Shown here piece by piece: positions 22,958 to 31,079 of a stretch of DNA of 64,000 bases (positions within the stretch are counted from its first letter, which is position 1; each line of letters begins with the position of its first letter). The stretch comes from Desulfobaculum sp044987625 (GTDB lineage: Bacteria; Desulfobacterota; Desulfovibrionia; Desulfovibrionales; Desulfovibrionaceae). A program made the translations under genes and the position numbers. The DNA lies in assembly GCF_044987625.1 (NCBI RefSeq), contig NZ_JBJDSB010000001.1:620001-684000 (forward strand). The letters are read 5' to 3'. The notes under the pieces were generated by a model. It had not been told where the DNA came from. It saw only the letters and a list, made by a program, of their open reading frames with translations, and did not search any database.

Positions 22958-25531
22958 ATGCGCATCATCACAGCCATGTCTTCAGCGCGCCTTCCCGGAC
23001 TTTTGGCGTGTGTGGCGGCTGCGCTGTGTACGGCGGGACTCGTTGCATGGAGCGTTGACCGCGACAAGGCGCACCGCTTTGCCACCCACGCGGCGCTCCT
23101 CACCCTGACCACCCAATTGGAGCACGTCACCTTCGAAGAAACCCTACCGCAGGACCGCATTCACGCCCTGCGCACGGAGCTGGGGCGCTTCATCGCCGAA
23201 GCGCCTCCCAAGGCGAAGGACGCTCTGCAACAGATATCCACAATGCTGACCCAAAGCGAAGCGAATCCGGTGCTTCACCCGCTCCCCAGAGCACGTTACC
23301 GCCGGCTCATCAGCCAAGCACAAAGCGCCCTTGCCGCATCTGCCCCAGAACCCACAGCGCCACTTCGCCGCGCTGTTGTGCCGCTCTTTCTCGGCTCTGC
23401 AACACTCTTGGCCGTCGGACTGGCGCTTCTTTCCCTGCTGCGGCCACCGGAGCACCCCCCAAAACCCGATATGCCCGACAAGCCGGAAGCCGCCCCAACA
23501 GAGAGCGACATGGAACAACACCGGCGCACCACCATTGCCGAAACCACGGAGAACCCATTCCTCTCCTCCCTGAAACTTGGGACGAATAGAGTCATCACCG
23601 TCTTCACCACCAACGACGGCGGAGCCACGTTCTTTTCCCCGGACGCCCCGGAAACAGCGCACCTGTTGTGCGCGTCGTCCAGCATGGACAGCGGCCCCTC
23701 CGGAGCCGCGCTGGACCTGGAAGCGCGCATCCGCGAGGTGTGGGAAAACGGCCTGCCTCTCATGACGTCCTTCACCACGGATACCGGCACCCACCCGGCG
23801 TACCTTTTCCGCCTTAGCACCGGCGATGTAGGCGTCATCCACAGCGACAACGCCACATGCCGCCTGCCCCTGTATGAAAAGATTTTTGAAAGCACGCTGG
23901 AGGGCATCGCCCTTATCAACCGCGACGGCACCATTGCCGCCGTCAACCCCGCATTCACAAGCATTACCGGCTACTCCGCGCAGGAGATTTTGGGACAGCT
24001 CGTTACCAATTTCCGCTGCCGCCTGCACGACGACGCCTTCTACCGCGACCTGTTCAACAGCATCCGCATCCACGGCCGCTGGGCCGGGGAACTGTGGGCG
24101 CAGCGTAAGGACGGTGAGGAATTCGCCCAGCAAATGAGCATCACCGCCATTTCCAACGACAGCGGCGAAACCACCCACTACACCGCGGTGTTCCACGACA
24201 TCACGGACATCAAGCACAAGGAAGCGCTCATCACCCATCAGGCCTATCACGACGCGCTCACGGGCCTGCCAAATCGCCAACTGCTGACGGACCGCATGCA
24301 GCTTGCCCTGTCCCGCGCCAAGCGCCACCGCCTGCTGCTGGCGGTTATCTTCATCGATCTTGACAACTTCAAAACCATTAACGATAGCCTTGGCCACTCC
24401 ACGGGCGACCTGCTCCTGCAGGCTGTGGCGCGCCGCGTGAAAACCATCCTCCGCAACGAGGACACATTCTCGCGCCTCGGCGGTGACGAATTCGTCATCA
24501 TGCAGGAAGACTTGCAAGACTCGCGGCAGGCCGTGCTTCTCGCCGCGCGCGTGCTCAAAGAACTGGAAACGCCCTTCCAAATTCAGGACCGGCGGCTGTT
24601 TATCACCTCCAGCATTGGCATTTCCTTCTTCCCCAACGACGGCGCCACGCCGGACACCCTCATCAAGAATGCGGACCTTGCCATGTACAAGGCCAAGGAA
24701 ATGGGACGTAACAACTACTGTCTGTTTACACCGGAGATGAATACCCGCGTGGTACGGCGGCTGTCGCTGGAGGGAAGCCTGCGCACCGCGCTTGAGCGCG
24801 ACGAATTCTTCGTACTCTACCAACCCAAGCACGACACCATGTCCCTTGCCGTTACAGGCGCCGAAGCGCTTGTGCGGTGGAACAGAAGCTCCGAAGGCAT
24901 CGTCAGCCCGGGCGAATTTATCCCCCTCGCCGAGGAGACCGGTCTCATCGTCCCCCTTGGCGACTACGTGCTGGAAACCGCCTGCGCCTCAGCGCAGGCC
25001 ATCGTTGAGGCGGGGCACGCCCCCTTCCAGTTGTCTGTGAACCTCTCCCCCAAGCAATTCCAGCAGCATGGCATCGCGCAAAAAATTGACAGCATCCTTT
25101 CGCGCACGGGCTTCCCCGCACACTGTCTGGAGCTGGAGATCACCGAATCCATGCTCATCAGCGACCTGGATACCGTCATCAAAAAACTGTCGGAAATTAC
25201 GGAGATGGGCATCCGCCTCGCCATTGACGACTTTGGCACCGGATATTCCTCCCTCAACTACCTGCGCCGCCTCCCCATCCAGTGTCTGAAAATCGACCAA
25301 AGCTTTGTCCGCGAGATTACCAAGGACTCCAGCGCCGCAGACCTTGTGGGCACCATGATTCTCCTCGCCCGCAACTTCAACAAACGCATCATCGCCGAGG
25401 GCGTGGAAACCAAGGAACAGTACAACTTCCTCCTCGCCAACCGCTGTGATGAAATTCAGGGATTCTACTTCAGCCATCCCCTGCGGCAACACGAGCTTGC
25501 CACCTACTTCCTGCGCGATATTCCTCTCTAG
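22958..25531 (+). CDS. Membrane PAS-GGDEF-EAL protein (cyclic-di-GMP turnover)
   Basis: An 857-residue signalling enzyme. A first membrane helix (LLACVAAALCTAGLVAW) and a second near residue 150 (VVPLFLGSATLLAVGLALLSLL) flank a periplasmic helical domain. A PAS domain follows (FESTLEGIALINRDG to VFHDITDI). GGDEF is intact near residue 507 (RLGGDEF). EAL is intact near 634 (AEALVRW), with the later catalytic residues present: VNLSPKQF, ELEITES, IDDFGTGYSSL, LKIDQSFV, EGVET. It could make, break, or switch between making and breaking c-di-GMP. The start at 22958 has GGAG upstream. It is not part of the phage operon. Confidence 0.92.
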   Translation: MRIITAMSSARLPGLLACVAAALCTAGLVAWSVDRDKAHRFATHAALLTLTTQLEHVTFEETLPQDRIHALRTELGRFIAEAPPKAKDALQQISTMLTQSEANPVLHPLPRARYRRLISQAQSALAASAPEPTAPLRRAVVPLFLGSATLLAVGLALLSLLRPPEHPPKPDMPDKPEAAPTESDMEQHRRTTIAETTENPFLSSLKLGTNRVITVFTTNDGGATFFSPDAPETAHLLCASSSMDSGPSGAALDLEARIREVWENGLPLMTSFTTDTGTHPAYLFRLSTGDVGVIHSDNATCRLPLYEKIFESTLEGIALINRDGTIAAVNPAFTSITGYSAQEILGQLVTNFRCRLHDDAFYRDLFNSIRIHGRWAGELWAQRKDGEEFAQQMSITAISNDSGETTHYTAVFHDITDIKHKEALITHQAYHDALTGLPNRQLLTDRMQLALSRAKRHRLLLAVIFIDLDNFKTINDSLGHSTGDLLLQAVARRVKTILRNEDTFSRLGGDEFVIMQEDLQDSRQAVLLAARVLKELETPFQIQDRRLFITSSIGISFFPNDGATPDTLIKNADLAMYKAKEMGRNNYCLFTPEMNTRVVRRLSLEGSLRTALERDEFFVLYQPKHDTMSLAVTGAEALVRWNRSSEGIVSPGEFIPLAEETGLIVPLGDYVLETACASAQAIVEAGHAPFQLSVNLSPKQFQQHGIAQKIDSILSRTGFPAHCLELEITESMLISDLDTVIKKLSEITEMGIRLAIDDFGTGYSSLNYLRRLPIQCLKIDQSFVREITKDSSAADLVGTMILLARNFNKRIIAEGVETKEQYNFLLANRCDEIQGFYFSHPLRQHELATYFLRDIPL

Positions 25532-25812
25532 CATCGCCGTGCTCTGCCATTCCCGCGCCCACGCTCACCGCGCGGGCCTCTCATGCGCAGCGCATGAAGC
25601 CCCCCAGCACATCGCTGCCGGACGCCGCACGCGGCCAAAACGTAGCGAAACGCATCGCCCATCCCACACCCAAAGCCCCCCTAACGGCCCGCCCCGCTTT
25701 CAGGCGGACGCCCCGCGAAGTGAAGCATTGAGGAAAGACAAGCAGGGAAAAGACGAAAAGACAGAGAGAAAACAGCAGAGGATGTGGGCGCGCAGCGGAG
25801 CACACAGCGCCG
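25532..25812. other. Intergenic stretch with a purine-rich run
   Basis: No supported gene. It includes a palindrome CATGCGC-A-GCGCATG near 25582-25596 and a nearly pure purine strand run around 25728-25786. It lies between the GGDEF/EAL gene and the integrase remnant and may be element debris. Confidence 0.4.
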
Positions 25813-26007
25813 TCACAGGGCAGACTTACTCGCTCGCCCCCCCCAGAGAAGGAGCCACGCAAAAATGGCAAGGATAACGAAGCACGCGCCGCGAAAGCGG
25901 CGAATTTCAGACTTACCGATGAGGCGCTTCATGTCTTTGGGAATTGCCCTACGGCAAGAGAACACCTGTCCCTGACGGAGCAAATACGAGGGGGCTGTGG
26001 AGTACAT
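25813..26007 (-). pseudogene. Truncated phage-type tyrosine integrase (N-terminal fragment)
   Basis: The first 37 residues (parts: SYLLRQGQVFSCRRAIPKDM and KRLIGKSEIRR) match the N-terminal DUF6538-like DNA-binding segment of phage tyrosine recombinases. After EIRR the similarity stops, and the frame continues into an unrelated hydrophobic run (CFVILAIFAWLLLW) and a stop. No catalytic domain (R...HxxR...Y) exists nearby. A ribosome-like GAAGGA precedes the ATG. It lies 120 bases past the 3' end of tRNA-Ser on the same strand, the usual place for an integrase of an element inserted in a tRNA gene. Confidence 0.7.
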
Positions 26008-26094
26008 TGAAGGAAATCCTTCCCGTCCATTGGGAGACGGCTTTGCACTCCCGCACTGTACGAGGAGGGATTCTGGGGAAGCCCCAAAAAGAAA

Positions 26095-26117
26095 AACCCC
26101 CTGAATTTCAGGGGGTT
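26095..26117 (-). terminator. Terminator after tRNA-Ser
   Basis: On the minus strand AACCCCC-TG pairs with CAGGGGGTT around a small AT loop and is followed by TTTTTC and a further T-rich stretch. It lies 11 bases past the tRNA 3' end. Confidence 0.85.
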
Positions 26118-26127
26118 CTGTTCACTA

Positions 26128-26218
26128 TGGCGGAGAGGGAGAGATTCGAACTCTCGATAGGGTTCCCCCTATACACCCTTAGCAGGGGTGCGCCTTCAGC
26201 CAGCTCGGCCACCTCTCC
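26128..26218 (-). tRNA. tRNA-Ser (anticodon GCU)
   Basis: A 91-base class II tRNA including an encoded CCA (26130-26128). Acceptor stem GGAGAGG/CCTCTCC, discriminator G, D-arm with AGCTGGCTGAAGG, anticodon stem CACCC/GGGTG around CTGCTAA giving anticodon GCT, a long variable arm, and T-arm GAGAGTTCGAATCTCTC. It reads AGC/AGU serine codons. Its 3' end faces the integrase fragment. Confidence 0.97.
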
Positions 26219-26292
26219 AAGTGTGCACGCGGTGCGCGCTTTGGGTGCTCCATGCGGAGCGATGCCAGCGCCATTGGCGTCGGCTGACGCTT

Positions 26293-26322
26293 CAAATAGG
26301 TGTTTCCCGGCCTGTTTGTCAA
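26293..26322 (-). promoter_or_regulatory. Promoter of tRNA-Ser
   Basis: On the minus strand TTGACA (26322-26317), an 18-base spacer, then TATTTG (26298-26293), about 75 bases before the tRNA 5' end. The rest of the 26219-26597 gap shows no gene. Confidence 0.5.
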
Positions 26323-26597
26323 CATCAAATTTGAAAAATCCTCGCTAGCGCCCCAGCATTGTCCCACAAAGTCCCTCCGCCCCTGCGCGCCGCCAAAACA
26401 GCACGCGCCCCATTTTACCCAGCATATGTCGCCTCAAAAACCGCCTCGCCCCAGCATAATCGGAAAAAACGCCACTCACATGTCAGCAGAGCCAAGCTTC
26501 GGCAAAACCCCTTGCGCAAAGATGCAAAGCCGCTACAATGCGGACTATCCTTCCACCCGGCGCATGGCGTCAACACAGCAGAAGGACGGAGGAGCGC

Positions 26598-27722
26598 ATG
26601 CAATGCAGTGAATGTGGATACGACCTTGTCATAGGCCTGCGGCACAAGGGGGTGAAGCGTCTTTTGTCCCTGCTGCCCGTCCAGCCGTACACCTGTCTTC
26701 GGTGCGGCAAGCGCAACTGGGTTGCCGGTGACAGCGCCGCCCCGCTGACGCGGACGCTAGGCCTTGTCATTCTGCTTGCCGGAATTGGCGCCGCCCTGTG
26801 GCACTCGGGCTACCTGCCCATCAGTGGCGAGGAGTTCACCGGCACAAACTCCGTACGGCGCAACGTTCAGCCCATGACGGCCACAAACGCCACCACAGTG
26901 CGCATGACGCCCCCCGGCGCGGAAAGCGTGCACAGCGCATCGGTCAACGCGGCCAAAGAAAGCCGCCAAACCGAAGCCCCCGCAACACGCGTCGCCAAGG
27001 CCGCCCCCCTACATGCCCCCGAAAGTGCCCCCATCCCCAGCCCGAACGCCGTGCTCAAGGACGCGCGCCCCAAGGTCGCCCCCGGCGCCACCCTCGCACA
27101 GCGCAGCGCCAGCCCTGCGCCGTCGTCCGCAGCAGCGGTGCCCAATCCGCACACCTTCACGCCGGACGCCGCCAACCCCAAACCCGCCTCTCCGCCCACG
27201 CCGGCGCCCGAGTCCGACACAGGACCTCCCGCCACTGCGGGAGGCGCCCAGCCCGGCACCGCGCCTGCGCCTCCCGTTGCAGCCGCTCCCCCAACAGCCC
27301 CAAAAACCTTGCCACCGGACGCCTTGCCGCAAAACGCCCTGCCACCGGAAGAGCCACTGGAGACCATCCCCGCCCCGCAGGTCGCTGAAGCCGCGCCGCC
27401 ATCGCGGCCTGCAGTCGCGACACCCGTAACCTTTTCCACCTCCCCGGACGCCCTGCGCCTTACCCTGCCCACAACCCACGCGCCCGGCGACATCCGCACC
27501 TTTTCCCTTGGCGGGCCAAGCCGCTTCGTCATCGACGTACCCGGACGCTGGCACTACAAGGGCGACACCACCACCCACGTCAACACCGGCGGCGTCAAAA
27601 GCGTGCGCACCGGCGTGCACGCGGACAAGCTCCGCATGGTCATCGACCTCGCCAAACCCCTGCACAGAGCGCCCACAATCAGCGCAAACGGCTCCGGTCT
27701 GCACGTAACCATTCTCCAGTAA
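26598..27722 (+). CDS. Zinc-ribbon and AMIN-domain membrane protein
   Basis: A 374-residue protein of unusual build. The N-terminus carries two CxxC pairs (QCSECGY and CLRCGKRN), a probable cytoplasmic zinc ribbon. One membrane helix follows at about residues 55-75 (LGLVILLAGIGAALWHSGYL). Next is a linker of some 170 residues rich in Pro and Ala. The last 90 residues form an AMIN domain (FVIDVPGRWHYKG, GVKSVRTGVHADKLRMVIDL), which in other proteins binds peptidoglycan or targets proteins to the septum or secretin complexes. GGAGGAG precedes the ATG at 26598. It could sense or localise to the wall; no enzyme domain is present. It stands alone, between the tRNA and the feo genes. Confidence 0.8.
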   Translation: MQCSECGYDLVIGLRHKGVKRLLSLLPVQPYTCLRCGKRNWVAGDSAAPLTRTLGLVILLAGIGAALWHSGYLPISGEEFTGTNSVRRNVQPMTATNATTVRMTPPGAESVHSASVNAAKESRQTEAPATRVAKAAPLHAPESAPIPSPNAVLKDARPKVAPGATLAQRSASPAPSSAAAVPNPHTFTPDAANPKPASPPTPAPESDTGPPATAGGAQPGTAPAPPVAAAPPTAPKTLPPDALPQNALPPEEPLETIPAPQVAEAAPPSRPAVATPVTFSTSPDALRLTLPTTHAPGDIRTFSLGGPSRFVIDVPGRWHYKGDTTTHVNTGGVKSVRTGVHADKLRMVIDLAKPLHRAPTISANGSGLHVTILQ

Positions 27723-27790
27723 TATCAGCCCTTCACGCCAAGCACCCCTACGATATCCCGACCATTTTGCTCTTTATTACACATGAGCAC

Positions 27791-27819
27791 TTGACATTCA
27801 TTATCAACGGGCATAGTTC
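27791..27819 (+). promoter_or_regulatory. Promoter with Fur-like box before the first feoA
   Basis: TTGACA (27791-27796), 17 bases, then a poor -10 (TAGTTC). Overlapping the -35 is GACATT-C-ATTATC (27793-27805), which agrees with the Fur 6-1-6 pattern GATAAT-C-ATTATC at 10 of 12 arm bases. Iron repression of feo by Fur is standard, and a fur gene lies 4 kb away. Confidence 0.55.
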
Positions 27820-27825
27820 CTAGGC

Positions 27826-28110
27826 ATGTGGAAACGGAAATGCCATCGTCGGCGACACGGACGAACCCTGTGTGACTACCCCTGCGGAAGCCGGGTCGCC
27901 ATTGCGGACATCCAAGGCTGTCCCAAGCTTCGGTGCAGGCTCCTCGCCATGGGGCTGACCCCGGGCACAGAGGCCGAAGTCTGCTCCCACGCGGCTGGCT
28001 CATGTTGCCTGCGGGTACGCAACAGCGACCTCATCCTTGGTGATGATATGGCGCAGAACATCTTTGCCACCCCGCTCTCCGGCCAGAAGAACCAGGTCTC
28101 TGCCTCCTAG
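27826..28110 (+). CDS. feoA: FeoA-domain protein (first copy)
   Basis: A 94-residue SH3-like FeoA domain protein. The conserved pattern LRCRLLAMGLTPGTEAEV corresponds to the R-L-MG-PG-v segment of FeoA, followed by RVRNSDLILGDDMAQNI. It differs from the second copy in a Cys-rich, basic N-terminus (MWKRKCHRRRHGR, then LCDYPCG) and CSHAAGSCCLR. FeoA proteins are small cytoplasmic partners of the FeoB ferrous iron transporter. No ribosome site precedes the ATG, and the predicted RNA start is close to it. It has its own terminator. Confidence 0.82.
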   Translation: MWKRKCHRRRHGRTLCDYPCGSRVAIADIQGCPKLRCRLLAMGLTPGTEAEVCSHAAGSCCLRVRNSDLILGDDMAQNIFATPLSGQKNQVSAS

Positions 28111-28140
28111 CCGGGCACGTCTCCACCCTTTTGCTCTTGT

Positions 28141-28175
28141 ACGGCGCTTAACCAGTATGGTTCAGCGCCGTTTTT
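28141..28175 (+). terminator. Terminator between the two feoA genes
   Basis: ACGGCGCT (28141-28148) pairs with AGCGCCGT (28164-28171), with an inner AACC/GGTT and loop AGTAT, followed by TTTTT. It separates the first feoA from feoA-feoB unless read-through occurs. Confidence 0.9.
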
Positions 28176-28266
28176 CATTGCCCTGCGGGGCGAGGTGGGA
28201 ATTTTTTCTCCCGCCTCTTCACTGGCGGTCCGACGCGTCTTAGTGTATAGCGGAGCCGGAAAAAAT

Positions 28267-28306
28267 GAGAACGAATATCACCCTCACGCCGCACGGCGCG
28301 GGTGAT
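28267..28306 (+). promoter_or_regulatory. Fur-like site and leader hairpin before feoA2-feoB
   Basis: GAGAAC-G-AATATC (28267-28279) fits the Fur 6-1-6 pattern at 9 of 12 arm bases. It runs into a hairpin, ATCACCC (28277-28283) with GGGTGAT (28300-28306) and an inner GCC/GGC. AAGGAG of the next gene starts 6 bases later, so the hairpin could modulate translation. Confidence 0.45.
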
Positions 28307-28322
28307 GCTATAAGGAGACCCC

Positions 28323-28562
28323 ATGGGCACCATCATCAATATGCGCCAGCTCAAGGTCGGCCAGAGGGCCATCATTAAAACCGTTGGAGCCAACGGCGAA
28401 CTGGGCCGCCGCATCCGGGACATGGGTCTTGTTCCGGGCACGGAAGTTCAGGTCGTCGGCCGTGCGCCCCTCAGGGACCCTGTCGCCCTGCGCATGAAAG
28501 GCTTCACCCTCTCCCTGCGCAACAACGAAGCCGACCACATCACCGTGGACATCGTGGAGTAG
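28323..28562 (+). CDS. feoA: Ferrous iron transport protein A
   Basis: A 79-residue FeoA. The motif GELGRRIRDMGLVPGTEVQVVGRAPLRDP is typical, with the C-terminal SLRNNEADHITVDIVE. The protein is thought to bind the cytoplasmic G domain of FeoB and tune uptake. AAGGAG precedes the ATG, and feoB starts 3 bases after the stop, so they form one operon. Confidence 0.95.
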   Translation: MGTIINMRQLKVGQRAIIKTVGANGELGRRIRDMGLVPGTEVQVVGRAPLRDPVALRMKGFTLSLRNNEADHITVDIVE

Positions 28563-28565
28563 CCC

Positions 28566-30755
28566 ATGCCCGAAACCATTTCCATGGCCCTTGCCGGCAA
28601 CCCCAATGCCGGCAAGACGACCATGTTCAACGCCATTACCGGCGCGCGCCAGCATGTGGGCAACTACCCCGGCATCACCGTTGAGAAAAAGGAAGGCTAC
28701 GCCGACATCAACGGCACACGCTTCCACATCGTTGACCTGCCCGGCACCTACTCCCTCACGGCCTACACACAGGAGGAAATCGTCGCCCGCAACGTGCTGG
28801 TGGACGATAAGCCGGACATTGTCGTCAACGTGCTGAATGCCTCCGCCATTGAACGCAACCTGTACCTTGCCGTGCAGGTGATGGAAATGGGTATCCCCGT
28901 GGCCCTTGCCCTCAATATGATGGACGAGGCCCGCAAACACGGCATGACCATTGACGTCGGGCGCCTGTCCGAGCTGCTCGACATGCCCGTGGTGGAAACC
29001 GTGGCCCGCACCGGCGAGGGCGTTCCCGAACTGCTGACGCAGACCGCCGCCTACGCCCGCAAGCGCGATGGCCGCTGGACGCCGCTGACCATCTCCTACG
29101 GTCCGGACCTTGATCCCGTGCTCACGCGTATGACGGACCTCATTGAGGCGGAGTCCTTCCTGACCAGCCGCTACCCTTCGCGCTGGCTCGCCCTCAAGTA
29201 CCTTGAAAGCGACGAGGAAATCCTCGCCGTGGGCCGCAGCGCCGATGAAGCCGTCGCCGCCTCCCTTGAGGAGATGACCGCCGAGGTCAGCGAGCACTGT
29301 CAAAAAACGCTCAGCACCTACCCCGAAGCCATCATTGCGGACTACCGCTATGGCTTTATCACCTCGCTCCTCAAGCAGGGCGTCCTGACCCGCAGCACGG
29401 ACCACCAGCGCATTGATTTCTCGGACCAGCTGGACCGCGTGCTCACGCACCGCTTTTTCGGCCCGCTGGGCATGTTCCTTGTGCTGATGGCCGTCTACAA
29501 GCTCACCTTCACCCTTGGGGAAGTGCCCATGGGCTGGGTGGAGGCCTTTTTTGGCTGGATGTCGGACACCACGTCCGCGGCCCTGCCGGACGGCCTGCTC
29601 AAGTCGTTGCTGGTTTCCGGCGTTATCGACGGCGTGGGCGGCGTGCTGAGTTTTGTGCCGCTCATCCTGCTCATTTTTCTGTTTATCTCGTTCCTTGAGG
29701 ACTCGGGATACATGGCGCGCATCGCCTATATGCTTGACCGGCTGTTTCGCATCTTTGGCCTGCATGGCTGCTCGGTGATGCCGTTTATTGTCTCCGGCGG
29801 CATTGCAGGTGGCTGCGCCGTTCCCGGCGTCATGGCCGCGCGGACCCTGCGAAGCCGCAGGGAAAAGCTGGCAACCCTGCTCACCGCACCGTTTATGACC
29901 TGCGGGGCCAAGCTGCCAGTATTCATCCTGCTCATAGGCGTCTTTTTCCCCGGCCATCAGGCCAAGGCGCTCTTTCTCATCACGCTGGCGGGGTGGGCCG
30001 CCGCCCTTCTTGTGGCGCGCATCCTGCGCGTGACCATTATCAAAGGCCCCAGCACCCCCTTTGTCATGGAACTGCCGCCCTACCGCTTCCCCACCCTGCG
30101 GGGCATGCTCATCCACACGTGGGAGCGCACATGGCAGTACATTAAAAAGGCAGGCACGGTTATTCTTGCCATTTCCATCCTGCTGTGGGCGCTTATGACC
30201 TTTCCGGGCCTGTCGGATGACCAGCAGGCCGCCTTTGAGCAAAAACGGCAGGACATGACGGCCGAGCTGGCCACCGTGCACGAGGACTCCTCCCGCGCCA
30301 TGATTCTGCGCGCCAACCTACGCGGACTGGACGCCGAGCGCGACGAAGCCCGCCTGCGCGGCTCCTTTGCGGGACGTATGGGCACGGCCCTTGAGGGCAT
30401 CGGCTCCCTTGCCGGGTTTGACTGGCGCGTGAACATCGCCCTTGTCGGCGGCGTTGCGGCCAAGGAAGTCATCGTTTCCACGTTGTGCACGGCCTACTCC
30501 CTCGGCGACGCCGCCGAGGAGTCCGGCTCCCTTGCCAAACGCCTTGCCGGATCGCAGGATTGGAACCCGCTGCGCGCCTCGGCGCTGATGCTCTTCATCC
30601 TGCTGTACGCCCCATGTTTCGTGACCCTCGTCGCCATCAAAGGCGAGGCCGGCTCATGGAAATGGGCGCTCTTCTCCCTTGGCTTCAACACGGCCTTTGC
30701 CTACTTCATAGCCGTTGCCGTCTATCAGGGCGGGCGCCTCGTAGGCCTCGGCTAG
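28566..30755 (+). CDS. feoB: Ferrous iron transporter B
   Basis: A 729-residue inner-membrane Fe(II) transporter with an N-terminal G domain. G1 is GNPNAGKTT at residues 11-19, G3 is DLPGTYS and G4 is NMMD. A helical GDI-like part follows, then Gate regions with MPFIVSGGIAGGCAVPGVMAARTL and PFMTCGAKLPVFILL, whose cysteine and GCAVPG motifs are conserved. The C-terminal Gate 2 ends near GGVAAKEVIVSTL. All motifs look intact. It is coupled to feoA and followed by a strong terminator. Confidence 0.97.
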   Translation: MPETISMALAGNPNAGKTTMFNAITGARQHVGNYPGITVEKKEGYADINGTRFHIVDLPGTYSLTAYTQEEIVARNVLVDDKPDIVVNVLNASAIERNLYLAVQVMEMGIPVALALNMMDEARKHGMTIDVGRLSELLDMPVVETVARTGEGVPELLTQTAAYARKRDGRWTPLTISYGPDLDPVLTRMTDLIEAESFLTSRYPSRWLALKYLESDEEILAVGRSADEAVAASLEEMTAEVSEHCQKTLSTYPEAIIADYRYGFITSLLKQGVLTRSTDHQRIDFSDQLDRVLTHRFFGPLGMFLVLMAVYKLTFTLGEVPMGWVEAFFGWMSDTTSAALPDGLLKSLLVSGVIDGVGGVLSFVPLILLIFLFISFLEDSGYMARIAYMLDRLFRIFGLHGCSVMPFIVSGGIAGGCAVPGVMAARTLRSRREKLATLLTAPFMTCGAKLPVFILLIGVFFPGHQAKALFLITLAGWAAALLVARILRVTIIKGPSTPFVMELPPYRFPTLRGMLIHTWERTWQYIKKAGTVILAISILLWALMTFPGLSDDQQAAFEQKRQDMTAELATVHEDSSRAMILRANLRGLDAERDEARLRGSFAGRMGTALEGIGSLAGFDWRVNIALVGGVAAKEVIVSTLCTAYSLGDAAEESGSLAKRLAGSQDWNPLRASALMLFILLYAPCFVTLVAIKGEAGSWKWALFSLGFNTAFAYFIAVAVYQGGRLVGLG

Positions 30756-30778
30756 CTGACGCCTCGCCACAAATGCAT

Positions 30779-30813
30779 AAAAGGCCTCCACCTCTCCAGG
30801 CGGAGGCCTTTTT
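30779..30813 (+). terminator. Terminator after feoB
   Basis: AAAAGGCCTCC pairs with GGAGGCCTTTTT around a 12-base loop; a T-run follows. Confidence 0.92.
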
Positions 30814-30935
30814 CCGTCAGCGCGCTGACAAAGCGCATGTACCACAACGCGGGCACCCACCCTGTTGGGTTACAGCTAATAGTTGCGCTAGCATATCCAT
30901 ACCCCACAAGGATGCTTTCCAGCACCACTTCGCAC

Positions 30936-30993
30936 CCTACTGGCTAAGTAGGACAACGCACCACTTGACGCCATTGCCGCTTTTGCATACGAA
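30936..30993 (+). promoter_or_regulatory. Promoter and inverted repeat before the Rrf2 gene
   Basis: CCTAC-N7-GTAGG (30936-30952) lies 12 bases before TTGACG (30965-30970), 17-base spacer, TACGAA (30988-30993). Rrf2 regulators usually control their own promoter, so the palindrome is a candidate operator. Confidence 0.4.
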
Positions 30994-31079
30994 AAACATG
31001 CTCTATTGCATTGATTTTTTGCATTTTCCCTTTGGAGCTACTGTGCACCCCATGCCTCACCCCGTCCAAGGAGCCGACC

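Noticed and set aside
23144..24832. A 562-codon minus-strand frame opposite the GGDEF/EAL gene
   Set aside because: Antisense shadow of a gene with intact GGDEF and EAL motifs.
26128..26160. A second copy of the tRNA-Ser 3' end as an att site within the window
   Set aside because: I looked for the T-arm and acceptor sequence elsewhere on both strands by eye and saw none; a computed search would be decisive.
28308..30281. A 657-codon minus-strand frame opposite feoB
   Set aside because: Antisense shadow; feoB is intact and the frame has no ribosome site.
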